Assembly (NCBI GenBank): GCA_964036045.1
Contig: OZ038387.1
Coordinates: 20,971,348-21,035,347 of the forward strand
Direction: 5' to 3'
Origin: Eutreptiella sp. 'Long Island Sound 2002'
Taxonomy: Eukaryota > Euglenozoa > Euglenophyceae > Eutreptiales > Eutreptiaceae
DNA: 64,000 nt
Shown here: positions 22,111 through 33,659 of the stretch, one piece after another
Layout: each line of letters starts with the position of its first letter
Numbering within the stretch: the first letter of the stretch is position 1
Position numbers and translations under genes: made by a program
The notes under the pieces: model-generated
Told to the model about the DNA's origin: nothing
The model's database searches: none
The model's input: only the letters and a program-made list of their open reading frames with translations

Positions 22111-22869
22111 TGCAAGATTTGCGAGGCAACGGTGCCACGCGTGTGCATGCGTACACATGTGGGTCAGCACCTTCTGCGAAAGGAGTGTGTCAAGGGTCAG
22201 GGAGAGATTTCTTTGGCCACCGCTTGTGGGTTTTGTGGCGATCGTGTCACTTGCTCCACCCAGGTCGTGATGCGTAACAAGCGGACACATGCCTCGGTCA
22301 CCCTCATGATCTCTGACTGTCCCAGTCAACCAGGTAAGCTACGCTGGAACACGCTTGCAAAAAGATCTGCAAGCAGCCCGTGCACGAATCATCCTGTGCG
22401 GTGTCCGCTATGCACAAAGACAGTTTGGTCATACTGCTGCATGGCACAGCACTATGCAGATGTGCATGACACTGCACGGCACCCTGATTTGATGCACATT
22501 GCAGAGGCAGAGCAAGAGGCGGTGCTGAATTGGGTGCCTCATAAGGCAAAGAAAAAAAATCAGGGCAATGCACCTGCACAGGCTGATGATGCCCGGTGTG
22601 ATGCAGCGGCCTCATCTGCACCTGGCAACGTTGCTTCATTGTCGTCAAGCTTGCCTCCCCTGCCTTTGCCCCAGTCAAAGCCTCCAGTGAGTCCAAGGCA
22701 ACGACCTCTGGGGTTGAGTGATCTCGTCCGCTTAAAAGCGTCGGGAAGCGCAACAAGAAGAGGCGAGACGAAGCCCAACGGGAGCTTCAGTCAGACTCCT
22801 CCTCCTCCTCCTCAGAGGGGGAGCTTTTCAAGGACCTCTAAGCAGAATTCCATCCATTTTTTCTTTTAA
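22111..22869 (+). CDS. Zinc-finger protein frame of mobile-element style (exon or 3' part)
   Basis: An open frame of 252 codons begins right after GTGTAG (a possible acceptor) and ends TAA at 22867-22869. It shows three Cys/His clusters. The first starts C-K-I-C and continues to R-T-H-V-G-Q-H, a C-x2-C-x11-H-x3-H finger. The second is CGFCGDRVTC. The third starts CPLCTKTVWSYC and continues to Q-H-Y-A-D-V-H, giving C-x2-C-x12-H-x4-H. A Lys-rich and then Ser/Pro-rich tail follows, ending in a Gly/Arg/Ser stretch. This order of clusters, with PCTNHPVRCPLC before the last finger, resembles zinc-finger proteins found beside transposons in fungal and algal genomes (from memory, not verified). No catalytic domain is visible. 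A 5' exon may exist upstream. Function unknown. Confidence 0.5.
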   Translation, partial: CKICEATVPRVCMRTHVGQHLLRKECVKGQGEISLATACGFCGDRVTCSTQVVMRNKRTHASVTLMISDCPSQPGKLRWNTLAKRSASSPCTNHPVRCPLCTKTVWSYCCMAQHYADVHDTARHPDLMHIAEAEQEAVLNWVPHKAKKKNQGNAPAQADDARCDAAASSAPGNVASLSSSLPPLPLPQSKPPVSPRQRPLGLSDLVRLKASGSATRRGETKPNGSFSQTPPPPPQRGSFSRTSKQNSIHFFF

Positions 22870-23308
22870 CCCCCAACTCTAACCAAGCCTCAAGAATTTT
22901 TCTCACAAACTAACCTGGGGGCGGGGGGGAACAAGGGCGGAGGGGGGAGGGGGGAGGGGGGAGGGGGGAGGGGGGCAACACGGCGACCCTGAAGACTTTC
23001 TTCTCGGCAATGACGAGAAAGCGCTATTATCGCATACATACCTCTGTACCCCCAAACCCCTAGACACACACCCCCCAGGAGGTATGCATGTGGTAGTAGT
23101 GGGTCGCGCGCAAGCCCCCCAACCTTGGGATACCCCCCCCACGGCCGAAATCCCCCCCCTACACCCCCCAGCCGACCCCCCCAGAACTACCCCCTGCCCC
23201 CCCCCCCCCCCCCCCGAGTTTTGACAGATAGTTGGGGGGTGGGTCGCATCAGGACCGGTTGTAGTCGCCCCCCCCCCGTGCCCCAACTCCCATGCTTGGT
23301 GCTATCTG
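22870..23308. other. G-rich and C-rich tracts, no gene
   Basis: At about 22918-22976 repeated GGGGGGA units form a strong quadruplex candidate. At 23125-23215 the same strand switches to C runs, the longest about 18. A C8 run follows at about 23269. Confidence 0.8.
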
Positions 23309-23522
23309 AAGCACCATTCAAGTTTTCGTTTGTGCTAGTACAGGATCGGTATGGACTGTTATATACAACATGTATTTTGATTTTGTTGGGCACCATACAA
23401 GGGCTGCATGCGGGCATTGCTCCCTTTATGTGGAGAAGGAATGGCATTTTCACCTCCCGACACCAATGTACTATGATGTGCATGGGTGGTACAGGGCAAG
23501 AGTTGAGCAGTTTTTTGGCTGA
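23309..23522 (+). pseudogene. Possible DDE-transposase C-terminal fragment
   Basis: A 71-codon open stretch ends in YYDVHGWYRARVEQFFG before TGA. Many DDE-superfamily transposases have a Y/F-N-x-x-H-x-x-x-R-x-x-V-E-x-x-F pattern at this position, hence the call. The upstream part (FVGHHTRAACGHC) is not recognisable and no catalytic Asp can be placed. It lies 440 bp after the zinc-finger frame, so both may be remains of one element. Confidence 0.3.
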
Positions 23523-26500
23523 TTTCTAGCACTGTTGTTTGGTTAAGAAAATTTGGTGTGGTGTTGTGAATGAATTGTATCAGTCGTGCGCTTTTCCTTT
23601 TTTAAGCTTTGCACAATTTTTGCAATAGGAGGCAGATCAGTATCCCCCCTTATTGACCATGGGAACATGTTCTCAAACATGTCCCATGTGTGGACCACTT
23701 CTGATGCAATCAACATGGCTTCCACGTAAGATCATGGTGGGATGGTTGATGCTTTGGGAGAATGTTTTGATGCAAGGTGTGTGTTTGCGGCATGCAGGGA
23801 AAATTTTACCACCCAGTGATTTTTGGTGTGTCGTGTTACTAATCAAAATTTAGGGTGGCATTTATGGCACACAGCAAGTGTAGCAAGGTCTGCCTGAACC
23901 AAAGAAAAAAGGTTTGTAGCAAGTGTAGCTTATACAACTGCATGTATGCCCGTTTACCATTCCAAGTCCTGAGGTAATGGAAGGACAGAAGAGCTCTGAT
24001 GCTTGATTCTGATTTCTTGTCCTTTCCTACATGGTCAGCAGCTTCTACCAAAGGGGCAGTTGCCACACACAGAGCTCAAAGCATGCCCTGAGCATGTATT
24101 TTGCTTTTCATGATCCAGAGCACTGTTTGGCCACAATGTCAGGAACCGAAGCCTACCCATCAGCAGAGTCACAACAAAGTGTTGCACCCACGAATCCATA
24201 TGCCTTGCCTGGCGCTGCGATCAACAGGTGTCATTGCATGTGGGCAGGAGCGAGCACTAGATGCATGCATGCAAACAGCTTTTGTGTAGTAGGCAAGAGG
24301 TAATGGCTACTTGCAACATGCATTAATGGAATTCTGCGCAATGCAACGCAGCTGCAGAATGTAGTTGGGTTCATGCAAATCCAAAAAAAGCAACTGCACG
24401 GGAATGGCTGAGAAGTATAGTATGGTGTTGAGTTTGTATGGTGGTTGGGTATTGTCATGTCAGAGTCTCCCCTCTGATGGTAATCCCCCACCAAGACCTG
24501 AACTTAGGAGAGTGCGACCCACTGTGTCTACCTCCCCATCATTCTCCACCTTTCCAACGACTCTTGCCACTTCCGTCACTTTGCCCACTTTGGCTTCCTC
24601 AAGTTGCCCACAACCGTGAGTTGTTGTGTCTCCTATTGCCATTGCAACTTCAGCTTGTGCACTTGTTCTTCTGCTGGGGCACAAACATTTCGTGCTTCCG
24701 TTACCTCCCTCAGGCGGGCAGATTGCATGGACTGTGCGCGCCTGCCACTCTTCAGGACGCCGTCTGCTTCGAATGTTGAAAACAGGCTGCTCGATTTCTG
24801 GGTTAAGTACCGATACATCGCGCCTCGCAGGATTCACCCGCATCCGTTTGACCACGTGCCAACGGACCTTGCGCAGGTTTCCACCTTTTGACCTTCACTG
24901 CCATGCCGAGTCATTCCCTAGTGATGGTGCATGAATGTCTAAGAACACAGCTCCACGGCCCCCGACGCGCTGTTTGAGGCGGGGGGAAAGGGCTTCGCCA
25001 TCGCCAGAGATGAGGTTACCATCGTTTTCTGAGGAGCTGTTGAGTCTGGACAGAAGTGACAATGCCAGTCTGAATACAGCCCCAGGGACACGAAGAGTTG
25101 CAGTTGCATAAATTTCTCTCATGCTCAGTGGCAGGGTCGTCACCAACCCCCACCCGCAAGGTGCAACGGAAAGGGAAAGGGGCGGCACAAGTCGGAGGTG
25201 ACAATAAGGGTGCGATTGGCCAGAGGCATGAAAGTTTCTGCCGCTGTTTGCGTTGTGTGCATTTTTTTTAGGCTGTAGGCCGACCATTTTGAGTTGCCCG
25301 CTGGTGTATTGAGCACCTGCGTTGTGGTTGTGGTTGTGTTCAGCCATGCAACAGGGCGCTGTATTGACAGTTGCACAAAATATTACAAATATTACAAGAT
25401 GCGTTCTTGTGGTTTTACAGGGAGGATAATTTCACGGGAAAATTTCGTCTTCAAGGAAGGTGGCGAAATCTTCCCCCAGCGAAAGCTAGGGGCGTTGGCG
25501 GTGCAGTGTGTGCGTGAGGCAGTGTGACCTTCGAGATTTGTAAGGGTGGCGAATTTCCCCCCACCGAAATTTTCCCTGGCGAAATAGTCCCCGTCCGAAA
25601 CTACCCCCCCCCCCCCCACACCCCAGCGCGCTCAAGTCAGTGCTGGAGTCGGCAAACCCAGCATGGACGCGGAGTGTGCATCTGGATGCACCTGGTCCAC
25701 GGCACGGGCAACAGCCCGTCTCCGGGACAGCCGACCCTGGAGTAGTCAAACAGGACAAGTCATCCAGGGGCTCCGTTGACACAACCAAAACACGTTCGGA
25801 CCCACAGAGGGTCAGAATGAGCAGTGGCGAGAGGCCAATAGGCGCCGCCAAAGGCAAACAATCTGATACCGAGGCCTTGTGCCAACCCCCCCCCCCCCCT
25901 TGTATGAAGCACCAGAGCTAAACGCTGCAAACCCATGGCCCGACGGTCCTTAAGGGACGGAACTTTTTTGGTTTTTCTGACAATGCCATACAATTGCGCT
26001 GTGGTTGGGGCACAACAGCTTTTCCTTTCAGAGAAAATTGCAGCTGCACGCACTCCCAATACTTTTTTTCGGCCGCTGCAGGAGCTGCACAGCAATGGAA
26101 ATTCCATGGCTAGGTTGGCTCTACTTGGGGGGCATTGGGAGACCTTACTTGCACTCATGCAACCACCCAAAGGGGATGTGCAGTAGGCTATATCTGCTGG
26201 TCAGTCGACTGAATTGTAACCTAAAATATGGGCATATGATGGGTCTGCACGCTCGCTCAAATCAGCTTTCGTCACTTTGCACACCATTCGTGACAACTGC
26301 CACATTGGATCGACGCAAAAAAAATTGACGCGAAATGGATTTGGAGTTTTTTCCATGAATTTCTCTCCACAACCAATCATTCCAATCCATTGTCACAATC
26401 TCGCCTACTCTTTCAAGAATGCCCACACCAAGTACAATCTCGGATGCTGAAACGTTGAGCAAGGATATGTGACACTACGTGCACGCAACACACCTATCAG

Positions 26501-29300
26501 GGAAGTTAGGTCAAACCTTCAGGAGCGGAAAGAGCATAGCGTGAAGTGAGCACCCCAGTGACCAGGGAAACCATCCGTGGAAACGGGATGGTGGAGGTCC
26601 GACTGACACGCCTCGCAGTTGCTTCCCCAAGGGGCATCAATGCCAAGTGTTCTCCCTGAGTGCCACATCGTCCAGGATGTGGTATGACCCCCCCCCCCCC
26701 CAATCCCTGGATCACCTACCTGAAAAGTGAAAAATTGCCATACAATCCGAGTTACCCCATTTGATTGACCCAAAAGGAGTCTTCCTTCCTGCAGCATAAA
26801 CTGCAAACATTGCCATATCTATCAACATCAATTTCCTCATGTGCAGTCAACATCAATTTCCTCATGTGCAGCAGCCCCATATTTAGGCCTACACGGAGCG
26901 CAAGCTCCCCTCAGTTTTACATGCTCATGACTCCGGGGGAGAATGTAAGGGAATGCCGAGCCCTTCTGTGTCTTTTTGAGAACAATCTGTCTGTTGCACG
27001 GATAACCAGCTTCAAAGTCCCCTGATGGCACTATCTCCAACAGAGTACCTTCCCTCTTTTGCCTGCCCCTATTTTGTATGGGCTGCCCAATGAAATAACC
27101 ATAACTTGGGAACAGGTAAGTCCGAATGGGTGCCAGCGACAACAATCCATCTGCAGCACATTGTAGGTGAATGCAGACCTGCTTCTAGGGTGAATTACAG
27201 CTGAAGGTTCTTTTTGTATGGCACCAGATACGCTTAGCACAACACAAATGGAGTTTGGACAGCAATTGGACTGTTCGTTTCATTGTAGTATCATTGTAGT
27301 ATCATCAGCTTTCAGAGCATTTGTACAGTAGTGATGTGCTGCACCAAAGTCACTCTGTGGACTGAACGCTGAAAGTATCTATGGCGGGGGCACCCTCAGA
27401 AAAGCCTGTGTAGAGGTGCGTCATCCCCCCCCCCCCTGCACTGAAAATTATCGTGCGACACGTAACCCCCGCCCTGGACAGTAACGCACGCCCCCCCCCC
27501 CCCGCCCCCGAAGTGAAGATATGAACATGAACGGTGCAGTGGAACATTCGTGAGCTGTGACCGGTCGCCTGTGACACTGGGGCGTTTGGTAGCTAAGTAT
27601 CCGTTGCTTCATGGCCGGAAATTAATGCATGGCGCGGCTCACACCTTTTAGCAGCTGGTCGTCTACAGAGGGTGCCGCTTTGGTCTCTTTCCGAACATGC
27701 CGCATGCCCCTGTACCCCTTGAGCTGGCCTCTGCATGGGGCTGTCCGTTTGACCGTGCCACCCAAGCCACACAGCCTTCTGAAGCGCTGTGGTTGGGGAC
27801 TGGCTGAGTTTTTTCCTGCTGCTCCCAAACTTCGCCTCTTGACAGGCAGCAAGAGATATCTTGGTCTTTTGGGAGCTAGTGTACAGTATCGAACCCAGGC
27901 TCTGGACCATCAATGGCGACGTCGTATCAATGAGCACTGAAATGCGCAGCTTCCTGCAGCACGCCCTGGAGTGCAAGGCGTCCAAGGCCCTGACCCCACT
28001 GCAGAGGCATTGGCGGGCCTCTCATGGGTACGCCTACAACCCCATGGCCCGCCGCGTCTCCAGTAGCATTGTGGAGGAGCCCATGGGCGGGGGCACGGTC
28101 AAGCGGTGCGAGAGAAAGTCGGCAAAGGGGCAGGTCACATCCCACCCTTACAGGCCCTGTGCCGTGGGTGCGTTGTGGGTCGTCCTCCTGTGAGTTCAGG
28201 CCGTGGCACGAGGAAGGGGGGGAACCGGTGGTGGGGTGCATGGGGGGGGGGGGGGGTGGAAAGACCATGTAATTCACCGCTGGAATGCACCTGGGGATGT
28301 GCGGGATTGGTCAACCGGCTGTCCCACTCATTCCAAGCTGCACATGCTTGCCCTTTGGCAATTGTTTCCGTGGTGTTGCTGGTGTTGCTGGTGGACGAGC
28401 AATGTCACAGCTCAGTGCCGGGGACATGGGACCGCTCATACAACACCCTCCCTCCATCGCTGCCAAGATCGCTGCTGTAATTGTTTTTGTGGTGTCACTG
28501 CTGCTTTTGGGGTTCCATTGATGTGTTCTTCCTTCTCTTTGAGGTCTGACCTCCATTTTTTTTGCACTCAAGAAACATAGACAAGCTCTCTAGCGATGTG
28601 CCAGTTAAGGCATGGCATAAATAAACAGGTTGGTGCTCCACAGCGGCACAACTGGCCATCCTGTCCTCGGCAGCCACAGTTGCTGAGGACAGTCGTCGGT
28701 CCTCAGCAGATGGAACCATTTGACGATCTGATTTCTGAGAAGGTAGCGACTGACATATGTTTCAGTGCCTGTTTTACATTGGGTTATGATGCCTTTTAAC
28801 AGGCGCCACAATGCCAGCGGCTGGTCGCTGAAAGGCAACCACTCGTCAGCAAAGCACAACAGAATATCAGTCAGACACAAAGCCTGACGTCGCTCAACAG
28901 AATATCAGTCGGTTCAAAGCCTGAGTCGCTGGCTGCCTCCTGCACCCGCTCTGAAGGCCAAAATGGGGTATTAGAGCTTGGGGTGCATGGCACGGAGCCA
29001 AAAGGATCACTGAAGGCAACAGCACCCCCAAGAGCTACGGGGCCAAGGGCAACGTCATGGAGTTGACAAGGCAGTTTTCTGTCAGGAAAAGAAATCAGCG
29101 CAGGGAATGTCTGATATCTCAGCGCACGCACACATCTGCAGGCATAGCATAATCCCACCCCCAAAAAATGAATACCCTGGGGTATAGATTTTGGCAAAAC
29201 ACTCAGTGTGGCCAAGGTGGGATGAACTTTTTCTGGGGGGGATTTCGTGCGCGGAGGTGCTGCATCTTCTTTCTCTCTTGTCATTCAGTTTCGGCGTGCA
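23523..29300. other. No supported gene; several unassigned open frames
   Basis: Longer frames without recognisable homology are 24460-24855 (-), 24895-25347 (-), 25935-26186 (+) and 27629-27940 (+). The last contains KRYLGLLGASV, a weak echo of a retroelement RT C-terminal strand. C14 runs lie at 25604-25617 and 26688-26701, and a G15 run at 28242-28256. Confidence 0.45.
26822..26871 (+). repeat. Perfect 25-bp tandem duplication
   Basis: Two adjacent identical copies beginning TCAACATCAATTTCC and ending ATGTGCAG, at 26822-26846 and 26847-26871. Confidence 0.95.
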
Positions 29301-29309
29301 TTGGCTGCA

Positions 29310-29428
29310 TGGAACATTCAGATTCTGAATCTGATTTTGAACTGCAGGAGGTAAACCCTGGACTTGATGGCGTTTCTGATGAGCCTTCTGAGACGTCCTT
29401 GGAGGAACCAGACCAGGGTTTTTCTTAG
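29310..29428 (+). CDS. Acidic protein, possible first exon
   Basis: An ATG at 29310 opens MEHSDSESDFELQEV, a very acidic Ser/Glu/Asp-rich start, and the frame runs to TAG at 29426. A donor-like GAG|GTAAAC occurs at about 29352. Acidic Ser-rich N-termini of this type are common in piggyBac-like transposases and in many nuclear proteins, so no function is assigned. It may join the acidic exon at 29794. Confidence 0.3.
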
Positions 29429-29441
29429 TGTGTGTCCTGCC

Positions 29442-29652
29442 CTATGGGGGTGGGGGTGGGGGGTGGGGGGTGGGGGTGGGGGGTTGTCAGAACTTCTGGG
29501 TGGGTTGGTTTCCAACCCCCCCCCCCCCCCTAGGGTAGGCCATTGTGGGGGACTTTGGGTCAGCGCCGAAGGTGCTGGTCAAGGCATTTTGCCTGTGGTA
29601 ATGCATTTTGCCTATGGTAGTTGGGTGGGTGGGTGGGTGGGTGGGTAGGTGT
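29442..29652. repeat. G-rich quadruplex-prone stretch with (GGGT)n
   Basis: GGGGGT and GGGGGGT units at 29442-29485 are followed by a C12 run near 29517-29530 and by (GGGT)n at 29620-29652. The last is not telomeric, as it lacks TTA or TTTA spacing. Confidence 0.85.
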
Positions 29653-29793
29653 CCAATAGCCCCCCCCCTCCCGTGGGGGTAGGACATTTGTGGGTCTTTG
29701 GCTTTGCCAAAAATCTGGGTGGGTGGGTCCCTGAAATCACCCCCTGTCACCCCCTGGTTAAGAGACTAACCTGTCCTAACCTGTCTGGTTCAG

Positions 29794-30113
29794 GGGTTGT
29801 TGATGGAGACGATGTAGAGAATGGCAATGACACTGATGGTGCAGACATTTATGATGCTGATGCTTTGAAGGAGACTGATGATGCTACTGATGATGCTAAT
29901 GATGCTCTAACTGATGACAAAGGGAGTGGGAACAAACGAAAGCAGCGAGCAGAAACAGATGTTGACCATAAGTTTGATCCAGATGAACATTTTGAGGATG
30001 TGTGTATCACAGGTGCTGATGGAGATAATGCAGCCTCTTCTTCTGCTGTAGCCCATGCCTGTGCCAGTGTTTCCAGTGTCAAAAAGCAAACCAAACATCT
30101 CGGTAGTACCTGA
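29794..30113 (+). CDS. Acidic protein, possible second exon
   Basis: Follows an acceptor TGGTTCAG (29792-29793). The frame is rich in Asp, Ala and Thr with a DATDDANDALTDD pattern, then a basic KRKQRAE patch, then KFDPDEHFEDV, ending TGA at 30111-30113. A donor-like CTCG|GTAGTA lies just before the stop, so more exons are possible. The codons are consistent with an acidic nuclear or transposon-associated protein; no domain is recognised. Confidence 0.35.
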
Positions 30114-31661
30114 AGAAAATTAGTTCTGTGTCTCAAACGCCGCTGCGTGTCTCATGTTGTGGTGAATTATGCGACACAGTGCTGTGCTGTCTCCACTTTC
30201 GCCCAATACTTGCAGTGGTGTATTACAATGGGCAGCGGCGTGTCTCCATTCCGCATTCCGCATTTCCAAACTTCGCACACCAAATGTCCCTCCCCCCTGT
30301 TGCCCATGTGCCTCATTGTGTTGCATGCTTTTCTTTGTCGACTCTCTTACAATTCAGGCACCTACAATTGTAATTCAAAGCATGAAATGGTGTCCCCGGG
30401 GCTAGGTCTGCTAATGAGGCTTCAGTCTTCGAAATGCTCAACTTTGCTGTCTTTTTGGTGCATAGAAGTCTGCTCTGTGCCACCGATTGTGCATCTCGGT
30501 TTTGCTTGTTCTGCCTTACCGGCCTACCTCCTCCAGTGGAGGTATTGCACTTTGGGGCTACTACAAATTCATACAGGGGTTGACTCCGGATCCTAATCCA
30601 AGGAACTGGGGTGCTTTCTATGGGAACACCCCTTATCCGTGGTGCCAAAGCCGCTAAAGAAAATTATCCTCAAGATACAGCGCCTTTGTTGTTGAAGGTG
30701 CGGTTTCGGTTAAGGTGCACAGCCCCCTAACAATTTTGGGGGTGGGGACACTGTTGGGCATGTTGGGCAGTCTACCCCCAGAGCTGTCCATAGGAGGGCG
30801 GGGATTTGCGGGAGTGGGCCGCTCTATGTCGAGGAGGGGACAGTCTAGATTTACGCAGGGACATTTTGGATTTATCGATGGACACTATCTTCTGATTTTT
30901 TTTGGGGGAGGGCTTATGGGGTGAAGTGTCACGCGAGTGTAAAAGAAAATTACAAAAGATGTTGAGAAATATTTTTTTGAGTGTCACGCGAGTCACTCGC
31001 GTGAGACTTGAACAAAAATAGAAAAAAAAGATTTTGAGTGCCAGCGCTAGTGTCCCCCAAAAAAGTCAAATGCTTATTTTAGCTTCCAACCCCCCCTTTT
31101 TGGGCATTCTCATTGGGCATTATGTAGCTATTGTGGCCCAACCCGCCAATCCACCCATTTGTGGGCCACTTCGTATTTTCTCCCCCGCTCTGAATCGTCG
31201 GGGACCCCCAGACAGCAGGGATTATGTAGCCAATCTGCCCACATCCAGGTTGTGCCACAAAAATTTTTTTTTTCTGAGTGTCAACACTCGCGTGACACTT
31301 CCCCCTGGCTTATGTCTACAGGGGGACAGTTTTGAGCTGTCACCTCTCGTCAGACCCATTGGCTGGAAAGACGAGGGCACGATCCACATGCATTTTTCCC
31401 ACCACCAAAATCTGAATCTGGCTCTGAGTTCTATGGCTGGGGAGAAGCACCGAAAGATGGTCCGAGGCACGCAGCTTTGGGCAACACGCGGGCGTAGGGG
31501 TATTTCATGCGGCTGTTGATGAGGGTTGTAGTCGAGAGTTTTGGGAATAGTTGAGAAGTGTGAGGGTTGAGGCTGTTCCGCTTGTAGCGGACGCTCCAGT
31601 CCAAGTGCCCGAAGAGCATCTGGTCGCATGTGCCACCTCCATCTTCATTTCACTCTTCCAG
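30114..31661. other. No supported gene; palindromic CACGCGAGT motif
   Basis: An acceptor-like site at about 30582 is followed by GLTPDPNPRNWGAFYG in an open frame, possibly another exon of the acidic gene but too short to support. The motif GTCACGCGAGT recurs and forms a palindrome at 30984-31004. A single family A-like unit (GACAGCAGGGATTATGTAGCC) lies near 31211. Confidence 0.45.
30984..31004. repeat. Short perfect inverted repeat, 10-bp arms
   Basis: TCACGCGAGT, one C, then ACTCGCGTGA. The same half-site occurs at about 30930-30940 and, inverted, at about 31285-31296. Confidence 0.9.
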
Positions 31662-32033
31662 TGCGTCAGGGCCCCACTTCTGGGCAAGCGCTTCTGTGAG
31701 CTCCACCTGTGCCCAGTGTGCATGCAAGAGAAGGAGAGTGGGGCCACTGGATGCCCCGCCCATGACGATATGGATCGTGCGCAAAGTGGTGGCGCGGACC
31801 CTGCCCCCCGCTGTGCCTGGGTCTCTGAGAAGGGACACTGCTCCGGGACCTGCGAACCCGGGTACAAGTACTGCCGCCGGCACTTGTGCCCTGTTTGTGG
31901 GGCGAGCAAGGCCTCAGACGCCGCGGCATGCCCTGAACACCAGTCAGCGGGCGTGACGGCCACGAAGTGTGCGCACACTTCAGAGCGGGGCCGGTGCCGT
32001 ATGCCGGTGCAGGCAGAGAGCAGCTACTGCGAG
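31662..32033 (+). CDS. Cys/His-repeat and C1-domain protein, exon A
   Basis: Acceptor CACTCTTCCAG (31660-31661), 124 codons in phase 0, donor GAG|GTGTGA at 32034. It encodes the end of one and the whole of another copy of a zinc-ribbon-like repeat, plus the start of a third. The repeat pattern is C-x(3-5)-S-E-K/R-G-x-C, a spacer, then F/Y-C-x2-H-L-C-P-V-C, about eight residues, and a C-P-x-H ending. HLCPVCMQEKESGATGCPAH and HLCPVCGASKASDAAACPEH show the repetition. The exon stops just after SSYCE, in the middle of the third unit, which the next exon completes. An upstream exon must supply the start of the first unit. I do not know a named family for this repeat. It probably binds zinc. Confidence 0.75.
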
Positions 32034-32119
32034 GTGTGAGGATGGGGATTGTGGCCTGGGCCAGAGCGAAAGGTTTTTGCATGATTTGTTCGGCCTTTTT
32101 GTAGCACATTTTCGCATGT

Positions 32120-32440
32120 ATGCGTCGGCTGAAAATTTTGGAAAAGTTGAACTTTTTCTGAAATCCCTCCGTTGCCTTTTGGATGGGTTTTGGTGATCAT
32201 TTGGTGACAATACAGATACTCTCGCACCCATGGGAACCCATGTAGTGGCCGCTGAACCCGTGTAGCCCAGGCCATGGGCCCCCCGAAATTGCTGTTTTTT
32301 AGGCTATTCAGTGGCACCTGAAAATTTTCGAAAATTTGTTTTTTGTCTGAAATCCCTCTGTCGCCTCTGGGATGGGTTTGGGTGTTCATTTGGTGACAAA
32401 ACGGGTACTCTCGCCTCCAGGGGGACCCAGGCCAATGTAT
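32120..32440 (+). repeat. Dispersed repeat family B, two units
   Basis: Two units of about 190 bp. Each shares GAAAATTTT near the start, GAAATCCCTC, GATGGGTTT, CATTTGGTGACAA and TACTCTCGC, followed by a CCC-rich end. Relatives occur at 40.99-41.27 kb and 51.0-51.48 kb. Confidence 0.85.
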
Positions 32441-33261
32441 GCTGGGCCATGGGCCTATGCTGTGCAGACGCGCCCACAGGGGACGCCTCGGCCCCTTCTC
32501 TGTTCTGCATCGACCACTAGGATGGTTCAGGTCGTCTGGTCCAAACCCACTTGCGGTGCAAGTTGCCCTAAAAGGCTGGGCCGCGGAAGTAGGCGCCCTG
32601 GGACTCTACCCCAACTATGACCAGGCTACCGTGGAGGGCTGGCTCCTCACCCATCTGGCCTCCTGTTGCCTGGGCGCTGCTGTCCGGGGCAGGCTGCTCC
32701 CCCCCCCCCCCCCTCCCCCCTACCATGCCCAACACCCTGTGGTGTCCCCTCCAACCGCCTCCTGTGGATTGGGACTAGTGCCCCTCCCCGGGTGCAAAGG
32801 CTCCACTTAGTACAGGGGGGTCCGGTACCTTGGGGGTGGCTGCCACCCATTGAACCCCAACACTCTCCGCCAGCCCATTTGGACTTCGCAACGACCCTTT
32901 TCTTTCCTTCCTCTCCCATGACTGCAGGTATGGCCTCCATTGTGCAAACCCCCTAATTCGTCTGAGCCCCCCCCCCCCCCCACTACCGCCCTGACCTCTG
33001 TCGCTCTGTCTTGTTGTCATGCAGCCCTGTCATACCCTAACCCATGCCCGTACCCGTGCCCTCCTCCCGGCTTAACTCAGGCCGTCCACTGAGTAGTAGA
33101 GGCGTATGCATTGCTTCGATGCCCTGCCCCCGGTAAAATGGGGACCCGCCGGCACACCCCTCCGTCCTTGGAAACGGTAGTACCAGGACCTGCCTTTCGG
33201 ATGGGAGTCCCTGATGGGAGTAGTGGCAGTTGCAGTCGGTTTTTCATTAGCACTCGTGAGT

Positions 33262-33294
33262 GATTGAGTGAGAGAGAGAAAGAGAGAGAGAGAG

Positions 33295-33376
<82 letters not shown>

Positions 33377-33380
33377 TGTG
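33262..33380. repeat. (GA)n-(GT)n-(GCGT)n compound microsatellite
   Basis: GAGA units, then about 19 GT units, then about ten GCGT or TGCG units, all on one strand. Confidence 0.95.
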
Positions 33381-33512
33381 TAGTGCAATGACTTCCACCC
33401 AAGGCATGGGCGTGCTATGCACCCTGGTACTCCAAGTGTGGTGGTCTGTGCCACGTGCTGACTGAATGCCAAAAGATCAGTTGTGGTCTCTTTTTCCCCT
33501 TGTGCTCTTCAG

Positions 33513-33659
33513 ATGCACATGTGCCCAGTGTGCAAGGGAGACAAGCCCACCAATGCAGCCGCATGTAATGTGCACAGCACCCCAGACCGCAAGCAGAGTG
33601 CGGTGCAGAGCACCTGCCAGCACGAGTGGGTCAAGAAGAGGGGACCTGGTAAATGTGGG
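33513..33659 (+). CDS. Cys/His-repeat and C1-domain protein, exon B
   Basis: Acceptor TGTGCTCTTCAG (33511-33512), 49 codons. MHMCPVC follows SSYCE of exon A, restoring YCEMHMCPVC and completing the third repeat with AAACNVH. After a short linker comes CQHEWVKKRGPGKCG, which supplies the first His and first Cys of a C1 domain. The exon ends at GGG|GTATGC in phase 0. The next exon starts with V-C, so the joined C-G-V-C gives the required C-x2-C. This phase-and-motif fit at both ends is the main evidence for the gene model. Confidence 0.75.

Larger units (their letters stand above)
32034..33512 (+). other. Intron between Cys/His exons, carrying repeat family B
   Basis: A 1,479-base GT-AG intron. 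It holds two copies of the CATTTGGTGACA repeat (listed), C-rich runs near 32699-32713, and the compound GA/GT/GCGT tract at 33262-33380. Confidence 0.7.

Noticed and set aside
29620-29652. (GGGT)n as a telomere repeat
   Set aside because: Units lack the TTA/TTTA spacing of known telomeres and lie internally beside other simple repeats.
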